NCBI GenBank assembly: GCA_009602725.1
Contig: WELB01000041.1
Location: 86,266 to 114,001, forward strand
Direction: 5' to 3'
Origin: Spirogloea muscicola
Taxonomy: Eukaryota; Streptophyta; Zygnematophyceae; Spirogloeales; Spirogloeaceae
Length of the DNA stretch: 27,736 bases
In this document: one piece after another, positions 9,200-18,339 of the stretch
How the letters are laid out: each line of letters starts with the position of its first letter
How positions within the stretch are numbered: position 1 is the first letter of the stretch
Made by a program: the position numbers and the translations under genes
The notes under the pieces: model-generated
What the model was told of the DNA's origin: nothing
The model's database searches: none
The model's input: only the letters and a program-made list of their open reading frames with translations

Positions 9200-9620
9200 A
9201 TCGCCTTGGCGTTGCTGCCAGTAAGCGTCGGTCAATGCCCGCCCCGAGGCGGCGGGGGGCCAGGATCCACGCAATTGTTTCCCGTCGCCGTCGCACGCGC
9301 CCAGCCGCCCTCCGTCTGCTTGTGGCGGTCCTGGCCCCATGAGTACATCCACCAAGGGTCTCGCAAACCGTGGTTTAACTGCCGTTCCGCCTGTGGCCGC
9401 GCGCACATCGGGCAGCCGCCTGGCCGATTCGCCGCCGCCGCCGCCCGCCGCTGTGGCCCGCGACCCGCTCCGGCTGCGACCGCCTCGCCGAGCCGCGGTG
9501 AGGGCACCTCGGCCCGCTGGGGCGCGCACTGCTCGAAGCCTCGGCACCTAAGCGTCCTCGTCGCCGTCCACGGCAGCCGTGCGACTTCAGTCGGGCTCCG
9601 CCTGCTTTGACAGCTCTTCT
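9200..9620 (+). promoter_or_regulatory. GC-rich 5' island upstream of secreted-protein gene 3
   Basis: A GC-rich block with CCG repeats (about 9433-9455) lies roughly 300 bp upstream of the start at 9917. Overlapping ORFs on both strands lack recognisable domains. Its position and composition match the other islands at gene 5' ends, so promoter or 5'UTR is the likeliest reading. Confidence 0.4.
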
Positions 9621-9916
9621 CGCCTCCGGCCAGTCTAATCGGTTCTCTGCTCCAGCAGGCCAGTGTTCGTTCTTCGCTGCGTTAGCCCTCGGTGCTATGT
9701 CCAAGCTAGGAGGGAAGTCTGTTGTCAGTTATGATGATAGCTACAGAGTATTTGTGGTACTGATATTTGACTTGCCAAAAACCGCCTTCTTACTGCATCC
9801 ATATTGCAAATCGTATAAGTGCTACTTGAGTGCTTCAGACATTGTTACTCACACGCCAGCCAGCATGACTATGGCGAGTTGGTGCTTCTGGTCTTCCAGC
9901 TTCCCGAAACCTCTGG

Positions 9917-10976
9917 ATGGCATCTCGGGGAGCAGTTGCTGCGGTCTTGTGCCTGCTGGCCCTGTTTGCTCTTGCCTGTAAGTCCAGTGTGGCTTACCAA
10001 TTCCTCGATGTTCTAAAGACTTGAAGGTTATGCTCTTAGTAAGGTCAACCACAGCATTTGTGACAAATGTAAGCCGGTGCAGTGAAATGAGTACAAGCCA
10101 TTGCAAAGTAGGATGCACAAGAGTTGTAGGTTCACTTGGGCCGTAGATACTGTCACAGCGTCATGTGACAGTCAAGTAATCGCTGACTTGTGCTGGCACT
10201 GCCTCTGCTGCCAGATGATGCTAGGATCTTGACAGTCATTGCCTTTGTCATGCAGCTCTTGAAGCAGAGGCTGCAGGACACCATCCTGCTGGTGTAGGCC
10301 ATCATCCTGTCAAACCAGGTCATCACCCCCCTGGTTCTGGTCATCGGAAGTGTCCCGTGACGGCCACTCAAGTATGTCAACTCACAGAACCTTGGTAGTG
10401 ACCTCAGAGTGCTATTCAGGGTGCTTAATGTCCCATCAAGCTGTCCTTCCGAGAAGGATTTTGCTTCTTTGAAAAAGATATGGCATAGTAGCCAACAGGT
10501 CTCAGGTTGTCTGCTTTCTCACTCTAGGCCCCCCGTGTCTGAATATATGTGAATGACTTCTCTCTTGCTTCTGTACTGCCATAGCAGATTCAGCTACTTA
10601 TCAACCAGGTTCTGAGCCTGTGTGTTGATCCGACCCTCAATGCAAAGTGCTGCACATATATCAAAGCACAAGCGAAGGAGTATCAAGCAGTAAGTTTGGA
10701 CAGGCTGACATTAAAATACAGATGTGCCTAGCTCGTTTTGGCATGAAGCATGGCATGTACACTGCGACACCAGGCTGCTGTACATCGTGCAAGCAATTGA
10801 TTTTCCTTCTAAGTTTGAACCAGAAACAAAGGGCCTGCATTAACACAATATTGTCTCTTGGCTTGCAGTTCCTGACATCAGCAAGTTATGCGCCCTGCTT
10901 TCAATATCCAAATGTGATTGCGGCCTTACCAAAGCTTCTACCCTTGGAGGGCAGACTGAATGCATGTCTTAAATGA
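9917..10976 (+). CDS. Predicted secreted His/Pro-rich cysteine protein, family member 3
   Basis: This is the cleanest member of the unnamed family. Exons 9917-9977, 10256-10371, 10588-10689 and 10869-10976 join in phase (1, 0, 0) to encode 128 residues. Exon 1 is a signal peptide (MASRGAVAAVLCLLALFALA) followed by a GTAAGT donor. Exon 2 has three GHHP units within about 20 residues and ends GHRKCPVTATQ. Exon 3 reads IQLLINQVLSLC then NAKCC, giving C-P-x16-C-x8-C-C, and ends at a GTAAGT donor. Exon 4 (ATSA-like start FLTSASY) adds two more cysteines and ends with TGA. Compared with members 1 and 2, the intron between the linker and the CP exon is absent, so the two are fused. The linker is His-rich rather than Lys-rich, so metal or polyanion binding is possible, but this is a guess. 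Probably extracellular. Confidence 0.7.
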
Positions 10977-11039
10977 AGTTGATGACTTAGCTGACTTGAT
11001 GGAGAGAAGATTTAGAGCTTATCTCATTGTTGCATCTTC

Positions 11040-11270
11040 ATGGACTGTCACTTAGAGTGGCTGTTGCGAAGGGTGGGCAACAGCCAGCAAAAGTTGGACA
11101 AAGTCAATAGTACATCATATCTCCTCAAAGATTTTGGCAAGCAGGAAGATGTCATTGCTGCTTTGAGTACTAATGTGCTACTTTGTCCTTCCACTATGCT
11201 CGTCTGGATTGAGATGCTGGGCAAGCAGTGCATCCCTACATGCTGGTGGCTGTATACTGACACCAATTAA
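11040..11270 (+). CDS. Hypothetical short ORF
   Basis: An ATG-started 76-codon ORF of normal-looking composition (contains VGNSQQKLDKVNSTSYLLKD and ends with TAA). It has no known motif, signal peptide or membrane segment. It begins 64 bp after the stop of the secreted-protein gene and could be part of that gene's 3'UTR. Coding status is doubtful. Confidence 0.18.
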   Translation: MDCHLEWLLRRVGNSQQKLDKVNSTSYLLKDFGKQEDVIAALSTNVLLCPSTMLVWIEMLGKQCIPTCWWLYTDTN

Positions 11271-12160
11271 GAGCTGCTCTCTTTGTAAATTGGACCTCCT
11301 GGCGCTGCCTCTTCCTACTCAATTGGGTAATTGGTGAATCAGCGAAGTGGCTGGGGAGCCATCTGACTTAGCGCAGTAGGTTGTCGAAGCGCTCCCTGTG
11401 TAATGGGGTGGCACGGCTTGTTGGGCTCATCTTAGGCAACCGTGCTTGCTCTCGCGCTCAGTTATGGCTATTCCCACTATTGCTGCAAGTAGAACCCGTG
11501 CTAGTCTCATCTGTGTCTGCCGCTTTGATTGGTTCTGCGTCTGTAGAGCTAAGACGGGAGCAGTCTGCTTGTCTCATGGACAGTGGCGAAAGCCGAGCTA
11601 AGGACTCGGTATGGAAATTGCAAGATGCCGCTTTTGGTCGAGAGTTGCAACACCAAGTGTGCCCGCCCTTGTGAATTCAAAATTCGGACGCCGTTGGACA
11701 GTGCACTAATGACTCATTTTGGCTGGCGGTTTATGGAAAATGCTTCCAGCCTTCTCAGCACGTTGTCATCATAGAGCGATGAGCATCTGATACGTGCCTG
11801 TCGGTTACTTGGCGCCTTAATATTCACGATAGGCCGTCTTCAGTGCACTTCAGCCACCATTGCTTTTGGAACATTGCAAAGAGCTTTGATGCCTTGTGGC
11901 AAACCCTGGGTTCAGCCCAAGGCTGCAGGAGTTCGCTTTAAATTGAGGCACTGAGGATGCTCTTGGACCAAGATGGCATAGTCCAGTTGACCTCTCCAGA
12001 GAAGTAGGTCTTTGTAAGGTGGAGTGTGTGTGGTGGCGGTGTGCATATGGTGGCTGCAACTGCAACTTTGAGAAAAGGAGTGTGGTGCGCATGTTCCAAA
12101 AAGGGAGGCCAGCTTAGCTAGTGCATTGTTCAGGCAAACACTACTGGGGGCCACACATAG
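11271..12160. other. Intergenic, one cysteine-containing ORF of unknown status
   Basis: The plus frame 11583-11774 contains ESCNTKCARPCEFKIRTP and a possible acceptor just upstream (GGACAG at about 11583). It could be a terminal exon of an unseen gene, but no upstream exon fits. Minus ORFs at 11850-12196 have no recognisable content. Confidence 0.25.
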
Positions 12161-12212
12161 CAAAGCCTGCTGAAGGGGGTAGGGCAAGTGAGCCAAAGCC
12201 TGCTGAAGGGGG
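12161..12212 (+). repeat. Short direct repeat, 33-bp period
   Basis: CAAAGCCTGCTGAAGGGGG occurs at 12161-12179 and again at 12194-12212. It is a simple local duplication with no coding context. Confidence 0.8.
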
Positions 12213-12380
12213 GACTTTGATTTTCACGAGTAAGGCTTGCAGATCCGACAGGCCAACTTGAGCTTGAGTAGCAGAGGAGCAAGTGCTGCAGCAAAGGAGC
12301 GGGCGTAAATGGCAGCTGTATGAATAGGATATGAGATTGTTCGTACGTGAGTCAGGAGTCTCGTTCTGAAAGGTGAACTC

Positions 12381-12440
12381 ATAAACCCCTAAACTCCTAG
12401 ACCCGTACTCCCGAAAATCTAACCCGAAATCCTAGATTTT
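12381..12440 (+). repeat. Degenerate telomere-like C-rich/A-rich stretch
   Basis: ATAAACCCCTAAACTCCTAG is followed by ACCCG, CTCCCGAAAATCTAACCCG and AAATCCTAGA. It loosely resembles a decayed (CCCTAAA)n array, but no two perfect units are adjacent. Chance is possible. Confidence 0.2.
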
Positions 12441-12539
12441 AAAGCCTAACAGGCTCTGGCCCGTCACTCCGGCTGGGGATCGGGTTGAGGCAGACGGAAA
12501 GGCAACAATGCGGCTGCTGATATTAAAAGAGCGGCTGTG

Positions 12540-12985
12540 AAAGCCAGCCAGATGCATACAGGTGCTCTTAACAGAGCCACAGGCTACGCAGACAGGGCAA
12601 AAAGGCGGCAAGTGAACTGGGATCCGCAGCTCAGGCGGCCTGCGTCAAAGCCGTCAGCAGGCCGGCCCAGTGACATCAGTCGGCAAGCCGGAGCAAGCTT
12701 CCGGGGGGTCCTGCGGGCCGAGAGGCCTTCTGGGTGGCTTCGGAAGAGCCGCTTCTTCTGGATGGCTCGCTTGGGGCGGCCCCATTGGGGAATTAACGGG
12801 CGCCCGCTTGCTCAGCGCTGGCTTACTGCCCGGGTCGCCGTAGAAGCCATAAAGCAAGCGTTAGCTCCCTCTTTTAAATATCAGCAGCCGCTTGATATCC
12901 CACTATCCGCTCCCCAGCGAGTAGTAGGCTCACTGCGGCCGCTCCGTGGCGCCACTAGCGGCTGCTCGCTCGCAAGCGGCTGCGC
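12540..12985 (+). promoter_or_regulatory. 5' flank of the GST gene
   Basis: The stretch is moderately to strongly GC-rich and grades into the first exon at 12986. The plus ORF 12537-13001 has no recognisable domain and is probably noncoding promoter or 5'UTR. No clear TATA box stands out. Confidence 0.35.
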
Positions 12986-14708
12986 ATGGCCGGCTCCCTG
13001 ACGCAGTCCCTACTGGCCACCTCGCTCCTCTGCGCGCTCGGCGCCCGCGCGCCGCTGCCCGCCCTCGCCAGCATTGCCACTGCCGCCCGCAAGGCATCTC
13101 GCCTGCCGTGTGCCAACGCCTCCGCAGCAGCATTACTTCGTTCTGCTTCTACCTCTGCCGTCAGGTCTGAATCCAAGGCGTGCACCTGGCCTAGAGCGCA
13201 GCCTGGCCTCTGCAGGCCAGCAGCTCTCCGCCAAGCTTCCGCCATGGCCACCTCGGATGACAAGATCCAGTTATGGTCCATGGCCACACCCAATGGGCAA
13301 AAGGTACAAGCTCCACTAACTGGCAACGGCATACCTCTTATCATAGATCACTGCACTACCCATCATGTCGTAGGATGCGTGTGAACTGGAGCTAGACTGC
13401 CCCCCCTGTGACTGGCCACAAGCCAGTCCCCCTGCTGTGCTCACAAGTCATTAGCTCTGAAAGTGGCATGCTCTTGCAGATCGGTATTGCCTTGGAGGAG
13501 CTTGAGCTACCTTACGAGGCCCACCTAGTTGACATCAGGAAAGGGGACCAGTTCAAACCTGAATTTGTTGCCATCAATCCCAACTCAAAGATACCTGCTA
13601 TCGTAGTGCCCGACGGGCCTGGTAATCACGCCACTACTGAGCAATAGCAGCCCGCAATGATAGTCATGTCTAAGCTTGACAAAGAGTTCTGTTTGACAAT
13701 GTCAGACCATCAGCCTGTTAATTCTCCTCTGATTATCCTGGAGCAGTCTGACAGAAGAATCCCGCCTTTGACAAATGACAGGAGGCCAGCCTTTGAATAT
13801 ATTTGAGAGTGGTGCCATCCTCATGTATTTGGCTGAGAAGACTGGAAAGCTTTTGCCGAAAGACGAGACACGAAGATGGGAGGCCATCCAGTGGTTGTTC
13901 TTTCAGGTAGCTTCTATAACTTCTCCTGCGCAGCCAAGCAACACAAGAATGCAAGATGTGAAGAAGACTGATATTTTCATAAGAGACCAGGAGCACCTAG
14001 CAGTACGGTCTGTAAGATTGAGAATGAGGCTATGAGCACAGGAAGTGCAAAGTTGAGGCTTTGAGCATTGTTCACCATACGGGGCTGCTGAAACCTATGA
14101 TGCGTCAGTGATGTTGATCTCTTTTCGGCTCCCGTACTCAAATTGCTATCCAGGTTGGGGGGCTTGGGCCTATGATGGGTCAACTTGGCCACTTCAATTC
14201 GCTTCCTAAAGAAAAGCTTGACAGCCCGTATCCTAAGGAGCGCTATTTGACGGAGGTCAAAAGGTGAGCCACCCCAGTTACCACTGGTTGCATACTTTGT
14301 AATCTATTTGGTCAGCTCCTTTTGGGATGGCTAGATGTCGTATTGTTATCTCTACTCCCTGGATTATATCTTCTTCCAAGGAGCATAAAAACACGTTGCC
14401 CAACCTATCTTAGGGAGGTCTTGTGATGCTGGATGATGCAAATCTTTAACATTCGGCCTGACTATGCGTGTCCGTGGTCCTTGTGCAGACTCCTCACTGT
14501 AGTGGAGAAGCACCTGGAAGGTCAAGAATACTTGGCAGGCGACTATTCCATTGCAGACATCTCTACAGCACCTTGGGTGAATGGCCTTAATCTCTACCTG
14601 AAAGGCACCATTGAGATTAGTGATTTCCCCAACATTGCTGCCTGGCTTGAGAGGATCTATGCCAGACCTGCTGTGCAGAAAGGCATTCTGGTCAACAAAC
14701 CTGCGTAA
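12986..14708 (+). CDS. Glutathione S-transferase, Nu/YfcG-Ure2-like, with targeting extension
   Basis: Five exons (12986-13303, 13480-13621, 13782-13906, 14154-14263, 14489-14708) join in phase to give 304 residues. The thioredoxin-like domain starts near residue 93 with IQLWSMATPNGQK; the T-P-N motif (T101, N103) is the glutathione-contacting motif of Nu-class and Ure2-like enzymes. Then come GDQFKPEFVAINPNSKIPAI with the cis-proline (P145) and the FESGAI glutathione contact (E162-S163). The helical domain follows, with WLFFQ, GGLGPMMGQLGHF and GDYSIADISTAPW. Residues 1-86 are rich in Ala, Ser, Leu and Arg without acidic residues, like a plastid or mitochondrial transit peptide. An internal ATG at 13244 (residue 87, MATSDDK) would give a normal-length cytosolic form. 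The family acts in glutathione-dependent disulfide or peroxide reduction and conjugation. All splice sites are GT..AG. Confidence 0.95.
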
Positions 14709-15084
14709 AAGTTGCCGGGTCTTTCACTAGCGGAGTTGCTGCCGGACCTCATACGCTGCTACTTCATGATGCTCAATTCAGCCCTCATTTACTGCTTGTA
14801 CATGATGCGCGCAAAAGCTCCATCCAGACCTTTTATACTGAAAAACCTCGGCTTGACCATCACTTCTTTAAACTCGACTTTTTTTCCATGCCAGCTTAGG
14901 CAGGACACATGTCATTCTCTCTTCAGGTCTCAAAACGCAGGGCACATCTTGCATTGTGCAATGTTATTGCAAGTACTCCTACCCCAAGGATATGCTTGCC
15001 ATGCTGCGAGGAAAATTGCCGAGAAGTGAATCTTAGACATCTGTATTCTCCACTTAGTACTCTCAATTATACAGCTTCACTAAG
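14709..15084. other. 3' flank of GST, no supported gene
   Basis: ORFs here are short and unremarkable. The segment should contain the GST 3'UTR and ends at a minus-strand retrotransposon 3'UTR fragment. Confidence 0.45.
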
Positions 15085-15145
15085 AAAGCAGGGGCGAGGG
15101 CAGTGAAACGCCAGCCCAGAAGAGAATGAATCAGAGAAGCTGGCA
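15085..15145 (-). mobile_element. Retrotransposon 3'UTR fragment
   Basis: The minus strand reads TTCATTCTCTTCTGGGCTGG, then CGTTTCACTGCCCTCGCCCC. It aligns with TTCATTC..GGGCTGGCTTTTCACAGCCCTCGCCCC of the plus-strand copies. The hairpin survives with a mismatch (15098-15117). No coding tail is attached. Confidence 0.6.
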
Positions 15146-15327
15146 GTGGAAGACTAGCCCAACGAATGTGTTGTTGCAAAAAGCCTTTTTCAAAACACGC
15201 CTTTAGGCCTCTCACAGCTATAGTCACTACTTGTTTAGGAGAATATTTTGTCTGTTTTATCTTCCAGCAAGCAGAGCTGCTACTACCGTCAAGATTGTCA
15301 GGAGTTATTAGAATGATGTGGGCAATC

Positions 15328-15379
15328 AGAGAAGACGCGCGGTTCGCATGGAAATGAAAGGCAGGCCAAATCAAGCACG
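15328..15379 (-). repeat. Dispersed ~50-bp repeat, copy c
   Basis: The reverse complement reads GTGCTTGATTTGGCCTGCC, then TTTCATTTCCATGCGAACC and GCGCGTCTTCTCT. It matches the copies at 4392, 8961 and 15685. A minus-strand TTTCAAATACACGAAAA stretch at 15466-15485 resembles the end of the subfamily A retrotransposon trailer. Confidence 0.6.
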
Positions 15380-15684
15380 AACGAGGCAACAGCTAGTGCT
15401 ACGACTCGCGAGATGTACCCTGCTAAGGGGGCCGAAGTGAGAGTGGGGAAGCGGGCTGAAGGATGTTTTCGTGTATTTGAAACCGACTGAAGGGGGACCT
15501 CAGTACCCGCAAGTGAGCACTTACAGATCGAACAGATTGATCTGGGGAGCTGGAGAACAGACACGGAAGCCAGTGGCCTGGCATAGAGCCCATAGCGCAT
15601 GTGCATGTCAAAGTGCGTCAAGGAAAGAGAGGGCTTCAGCAAGATGGTGGCTGTCGATCGGGCCGCCGTGGAGGTTCCCTCTCA

Positions 15685-15748
15685 CACAATGTACAGTGGC
15701 TTACTTTAGCCTCCCTTTCAACTCATGCGCACCGCGCGCCTTCTCTCA
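15685..15748 (+). repeat. Dispersed ~50-bp repeat, copy d
   Basis: The segment reads ACAATGTACAGTGGCTTACT, then TTAGCCTCCCTTTCAACTCA, then TGCGCACCGCGCGCCTTCTC. It lies about 120 bp upstream of the long retrotransposon fragment, and its inverted partner (15328-15379) lies about 300 bp away. Confidence 0.65.
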
Positions 15749-15870
15749 CAACCCTCGCCTTCCAATGGTAGAGCTGTATCTTTCTGGAGGGCACCCGGTG
15801 ATGCCCGTTCAACTTCTTTGCAATGGGGTCCTTTGAACAAGACGGGTTGATCTGGTGAGCGTCCCCTGGG

Positions 15871-17145
15871 ATGGAATATGATGACTCCCTTCAGCAGTCC
15901 CTGGCAGCCCTACTACATTCTTCATCTTTCCCCTCAGCTTCAGCTTCCCTCCAGGCCTCCCTCCCTACTCGCATGGGCGGCCTTGGCTGCCGGTCGTTGG
16001 AGCAGACGGCGCAAGCAGCCTTCCTGGGCTGCTGGCACCAGATCGCCTCCCTGCTCCCCATGCGCTTCCCTTGCCTCCACGACCCTGTACGCAATGTGGA
16101 GGAAGGCTCCTTCCCCTTCCAAGCGGATCTGAGGAGCATCCGCGACTCAGCCATCAGCTCTTTCCCCTCTCTCCAACCCCTACTCACGCCATTCTCCACC
16201 CTCGCCCAAGCTTCTGATAGAGGGGCACAATCCAGACTGGTTACGGCAGTGGAAGACGAACGCCGCAGAAGGTTGAGGAGGCTGCCAGAGATTCAGAACA
16301 ATCCGAGGAGCTTGGCAAGACTCACTTCTCTGGCCACACCTGGTGCCACTGACTGGATCACCTCTCCCCCCGTCGCCAACGCCTTCAGCATCAGCTCCGA
16401 GGCCTTTCGGACATCGCTTCAACTCTTCCTCGGCCTCCCACCTAATTGCCTGATTGGGGTGCGCCAGTGCGAGTGCGGCTTCCGTGCAGAGGGTGCTGTG
16501 CTCGCCACTCACATGCTGAGATGCCCCACTGGACCAGAAGTGGTGGGCATTCACAACCTCCTTCGCGATGCCCTGGCGGGCTTGATGCGCGACGCCGGCT
16601 ACCGTGCGGTCGTGGAAGTCAACAATATCATGCCTATCACCACGGACGCCCAGGGACGTCATCATCGCCGCACACTTGACATTGTGGGCGTGCAACCTGG
16701 TGGAGGACCACGGGCCCTGGTCGACGTTGTTGTTACGGAGGCATATAAAGGCCCAGCATCAACACACATTGCTGGGCACGCAGTGGGCGGAGCAGAGCAA
16801 AGAAAACTGCGGCATTACTCCGATTACCCCCAATGCGATCAACTCCTGCCAGCTGCAATCGACATCTTTGGCTGTCTGGGTCCTCGCTTCCACACTCTGC
16901 TTCAAAACATTGCCAATCTAGGCTACACTCGACGCGCAGATGTGTTTCCGGCTGAGATGGGCTTGCCAGCTGCATATCTGTCGCTCTTGCGACGTCGAGT
17001 TTCGGCCTGTTTGCAGCGTGCTCAGGCTAGTGCCTTGCACCAGAAAGCTGGGCGAGCTCTAGTAGGTGGCAGAAGGGCTCCGTTCCTGGCATCTAGTATT
17101 CATGCATCGAGTAGTGACCTTTATGTTTTGACCCGTGGTTATTGA
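15871..17145 (+). CDS. C-terminal part of a retrotransposon polyprotein: zinc-knuckle-like motif and restriction-like endonuclease
   Basis: The ORF has 424 codons. The first ~60 residues include LPTRMGGLGCRSLEQTA, a motif common just after reverse transcriptase thumb regions of non-LTR elements. Near residue 200 a Cys/His cluster (CECGF..THMLRC) fits the zinc knuckle that precedes the endonuclease in R2-like elements. From about residue 265 come TLDIVGV, then ALVDVVVTEAYKG and RKLRHYSDY. I read these as the D, D and K positions of a PD-(D/E)XK fold. AIDIFGCLG and a basic helical tail (RRRVSACLQRAQASALHQK, RALVGG) ending SDLYVLTRGY follow. The tail is repeated in at least seven fragments in this window. 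Without a reverse transcriptase core this copy cannot move on its own. The endonuclease assignment rests on motif spacing only. Confidence 0.7.
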   Translation: MEYDDSLQQSLAALLHSSSFPSASASLQASLPTRMGGLGCRSLEQTAQAAFLGCWHQIASLLPMRFPCLHDPVRNVEEGSFPFQADLRSIRDSAISSFPSLQPLLTPFSTLAQASDRGAQSRLVTAVEDERRRRLRRLPEIQNNPRSLARLTSLATPGATDWITSPPVANAFSISSEAFRTSLQLFLGLPPNCLIGVRQCECGFRAEGAVLATHMLRCPTGPEVVGIHNLLRDALAGLMRDAGYRAVVEVNNIMPITTDAQGRHHRRTLDIVGVQPGGGPRALVDVVVTEAYKGPASTHIAGHAVGGAEQRKLRHYSDYPQCDQLLPAAIDIFGCLGPRFHTLLQNIANLGYTRRADVFPAEMGLPAAYLSLLRRRVSACLQRAQASALHQKAGRALVGGRRAPFLASSIHASSSDLYVLTRGY

Positions 17146-17240
17146 GCGGGTCAATCTGCTGTAGGTTATGTAGATTTTTAGATGTGCTTGCCTTTGTACC
17201 TGGCCATTTGGCCTACATTTCTTTCTAATACACGATCTCT
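15871..17240 (+). mobile_element. Longest non-LTR retrotransposon fragment (copy 5, subfamily A)
   Basis: This 5' truncated element holds an undamaged 424-codon C-terminal ORF (15871-17145) and a 3'UTR ending near TAATACACGA at 17228-17237. The reverse transcriptase core is missing: the frame is closed by a TGA just upstream at 15856-15858. The 3'UTR (GTGCTTGCCTTTGTACCTGG.. CATTTGGCCTAC) matches that of the copy ending near 8946. No target-site duplication is obvious. Confidence 0.8.
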
Positions 17241-17304
17241 CCTGGGAGGTGGCAAACGGCTCCTGATGGACGTCGTCCTGACTGACTGTATCGTAAGCTG
17301 CATA

Positions 17305-17480
17305 ACGTTCCAACTGCGGCTGCTGACTCGGGGTTACTAAGCTCCCATTCGCTGTAGACACCTGCATAGCTGTGTGGTATAGCGCCTTTCGGCGCATTTG
17401 GACATTGGATAGTTTCTGGGCTGGCTTTTCACAGCCCTCGCCCCCTTTGGAAGAGCTAACTTGCCTGTTTTTTGATCTTC
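17305..17480 (+). mobile_element. Retrotransposon 3' end (copy 6)
   Basis: Bases up to the TAA at 17338-17340 encode QLRLLTRGY, the extreme C-terminus of the ORF. A UTR with the hairpin at 17418-17437 (GGGCTG..CAGCCC) and the CTCGCCCCC trailer follows. It begins about 70 bp after the end of copy 5, so the two are nearly head to tail. Confidence 0.7.
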
Positions 17481-17639
17481 GTGTTACTACATCTTTTTCT
17501 GCTCGGGCACCATCACAGCATAGCCGCCTGAGAAGTAGTGGGGCCCTTGCCACCCTGCTGAGTATGCATTCTACCTGCTTGCCATGAGCATCCACGGGTG
17601 TTACGTGGGGGTGGGTGGTTTTATTACTATTGCTGCTGG

Positions 17640-17950
17640 CCTCTTTAGCTGACAAGCGTGGCTACGAAGAGGGTGGAGCACCTCCTGGAGGCTCGGTGCC
17701 TTGGGGACTTGTGTCCTGCTACCGCATGCGTATATTGATGTCCCTCCAACGATCCCAAGCGCTTGCTTTGCACTGCCGAGCTGGTCGCTCCTTCGCAGCA
17801 GCCTCTGGCTTGCGCAGCGGGGTTGCTCTTCCGCCGAGGGAATTTCGGGCACTCAACTTCAATGTACTCTAGCCCTTTACTGGCACGTTCGAACTTTGTT
17901 CATTCATATTTATGGGCTGGCCTCTCACAGCCACCGCCCTCTACTGCAAG
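17640..17950 (+). mobile_element. Retrotransposon 3' end (copy 7)
   Basis: The frame ending at the TAG (17870-17872) contains YRMRILMSLQRSQALALHC and RAGRSFAAASG, homologous to the tails at 4570 and 18510, but diverges at the last residues. The UTR follows with TTCATTCATATTTATGGGCT and the hairpin at 17915-17932. This copy is more decayed than copies 2 and 8. Confidence 0.7.
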
Positions 17951-17989
17951 CGTCTCTTCCTACTGCTTCCTCCCTTCAGCTCATCTGAC

Positions 17990-18330
17990 TTCCTATTGCT
18001 TTCTTCTCATTGCTGAAAGTACAGTTCTTCCAATTTCCGGCTAGCTGTTCACAGCCCTTGCCTTCTTTTTGGAAATGCAGATCTTCCAATCCGATCTTAG
18101 AGGCAGTGGCTGTGAAAGGCAAGCCCAATGGAATGTACAAAAATACTATTGCTGATACGGGGGTGATACGAGCGCCCTGTTTGCTTAGCAAGTGGCTGCG
18201 TACGGCCATGAATCTCCCTCTGCATGCTCCGTCATGAACACCTGTATGCATCTGGCTGGCAGTTTACAGCCGATTCTTGAATATCAGCAGCCGCATTCTC
18301 TGCATGCACCTGCCTGGCTTTCACAACCGT
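17990..18330 (+). mobile_element. Series of decayed 3'UTR hairpin remnants
   Basis: At least three partial matches to the hairpin region occur: CCGGCTAGCTGTTCACAGCC (near 18039), CTGGCTGGCAGTTTACAGCC (18251) and GCCTGGCTTTCACAACCG (18312). They sit between copy 7 and copy 8 without coding tails. Confidence 0.4.
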
Positions 18331-18339
18331 TCTTCTGTT

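Noticed and set aside
10149-10174. 8-bp hairpin ACTGTCAC..GTGACAGT in the first intron of secreted-protein gene 3
   Set aside because: Short, isolated and easily expected by chance in an intron.
2558-10976. Assignment of the secreted family to lipid-transfer or eight-cysteine-motif proteins
   Set aside because: Cysteine spacing differs and the CXC pair is missing in all three.
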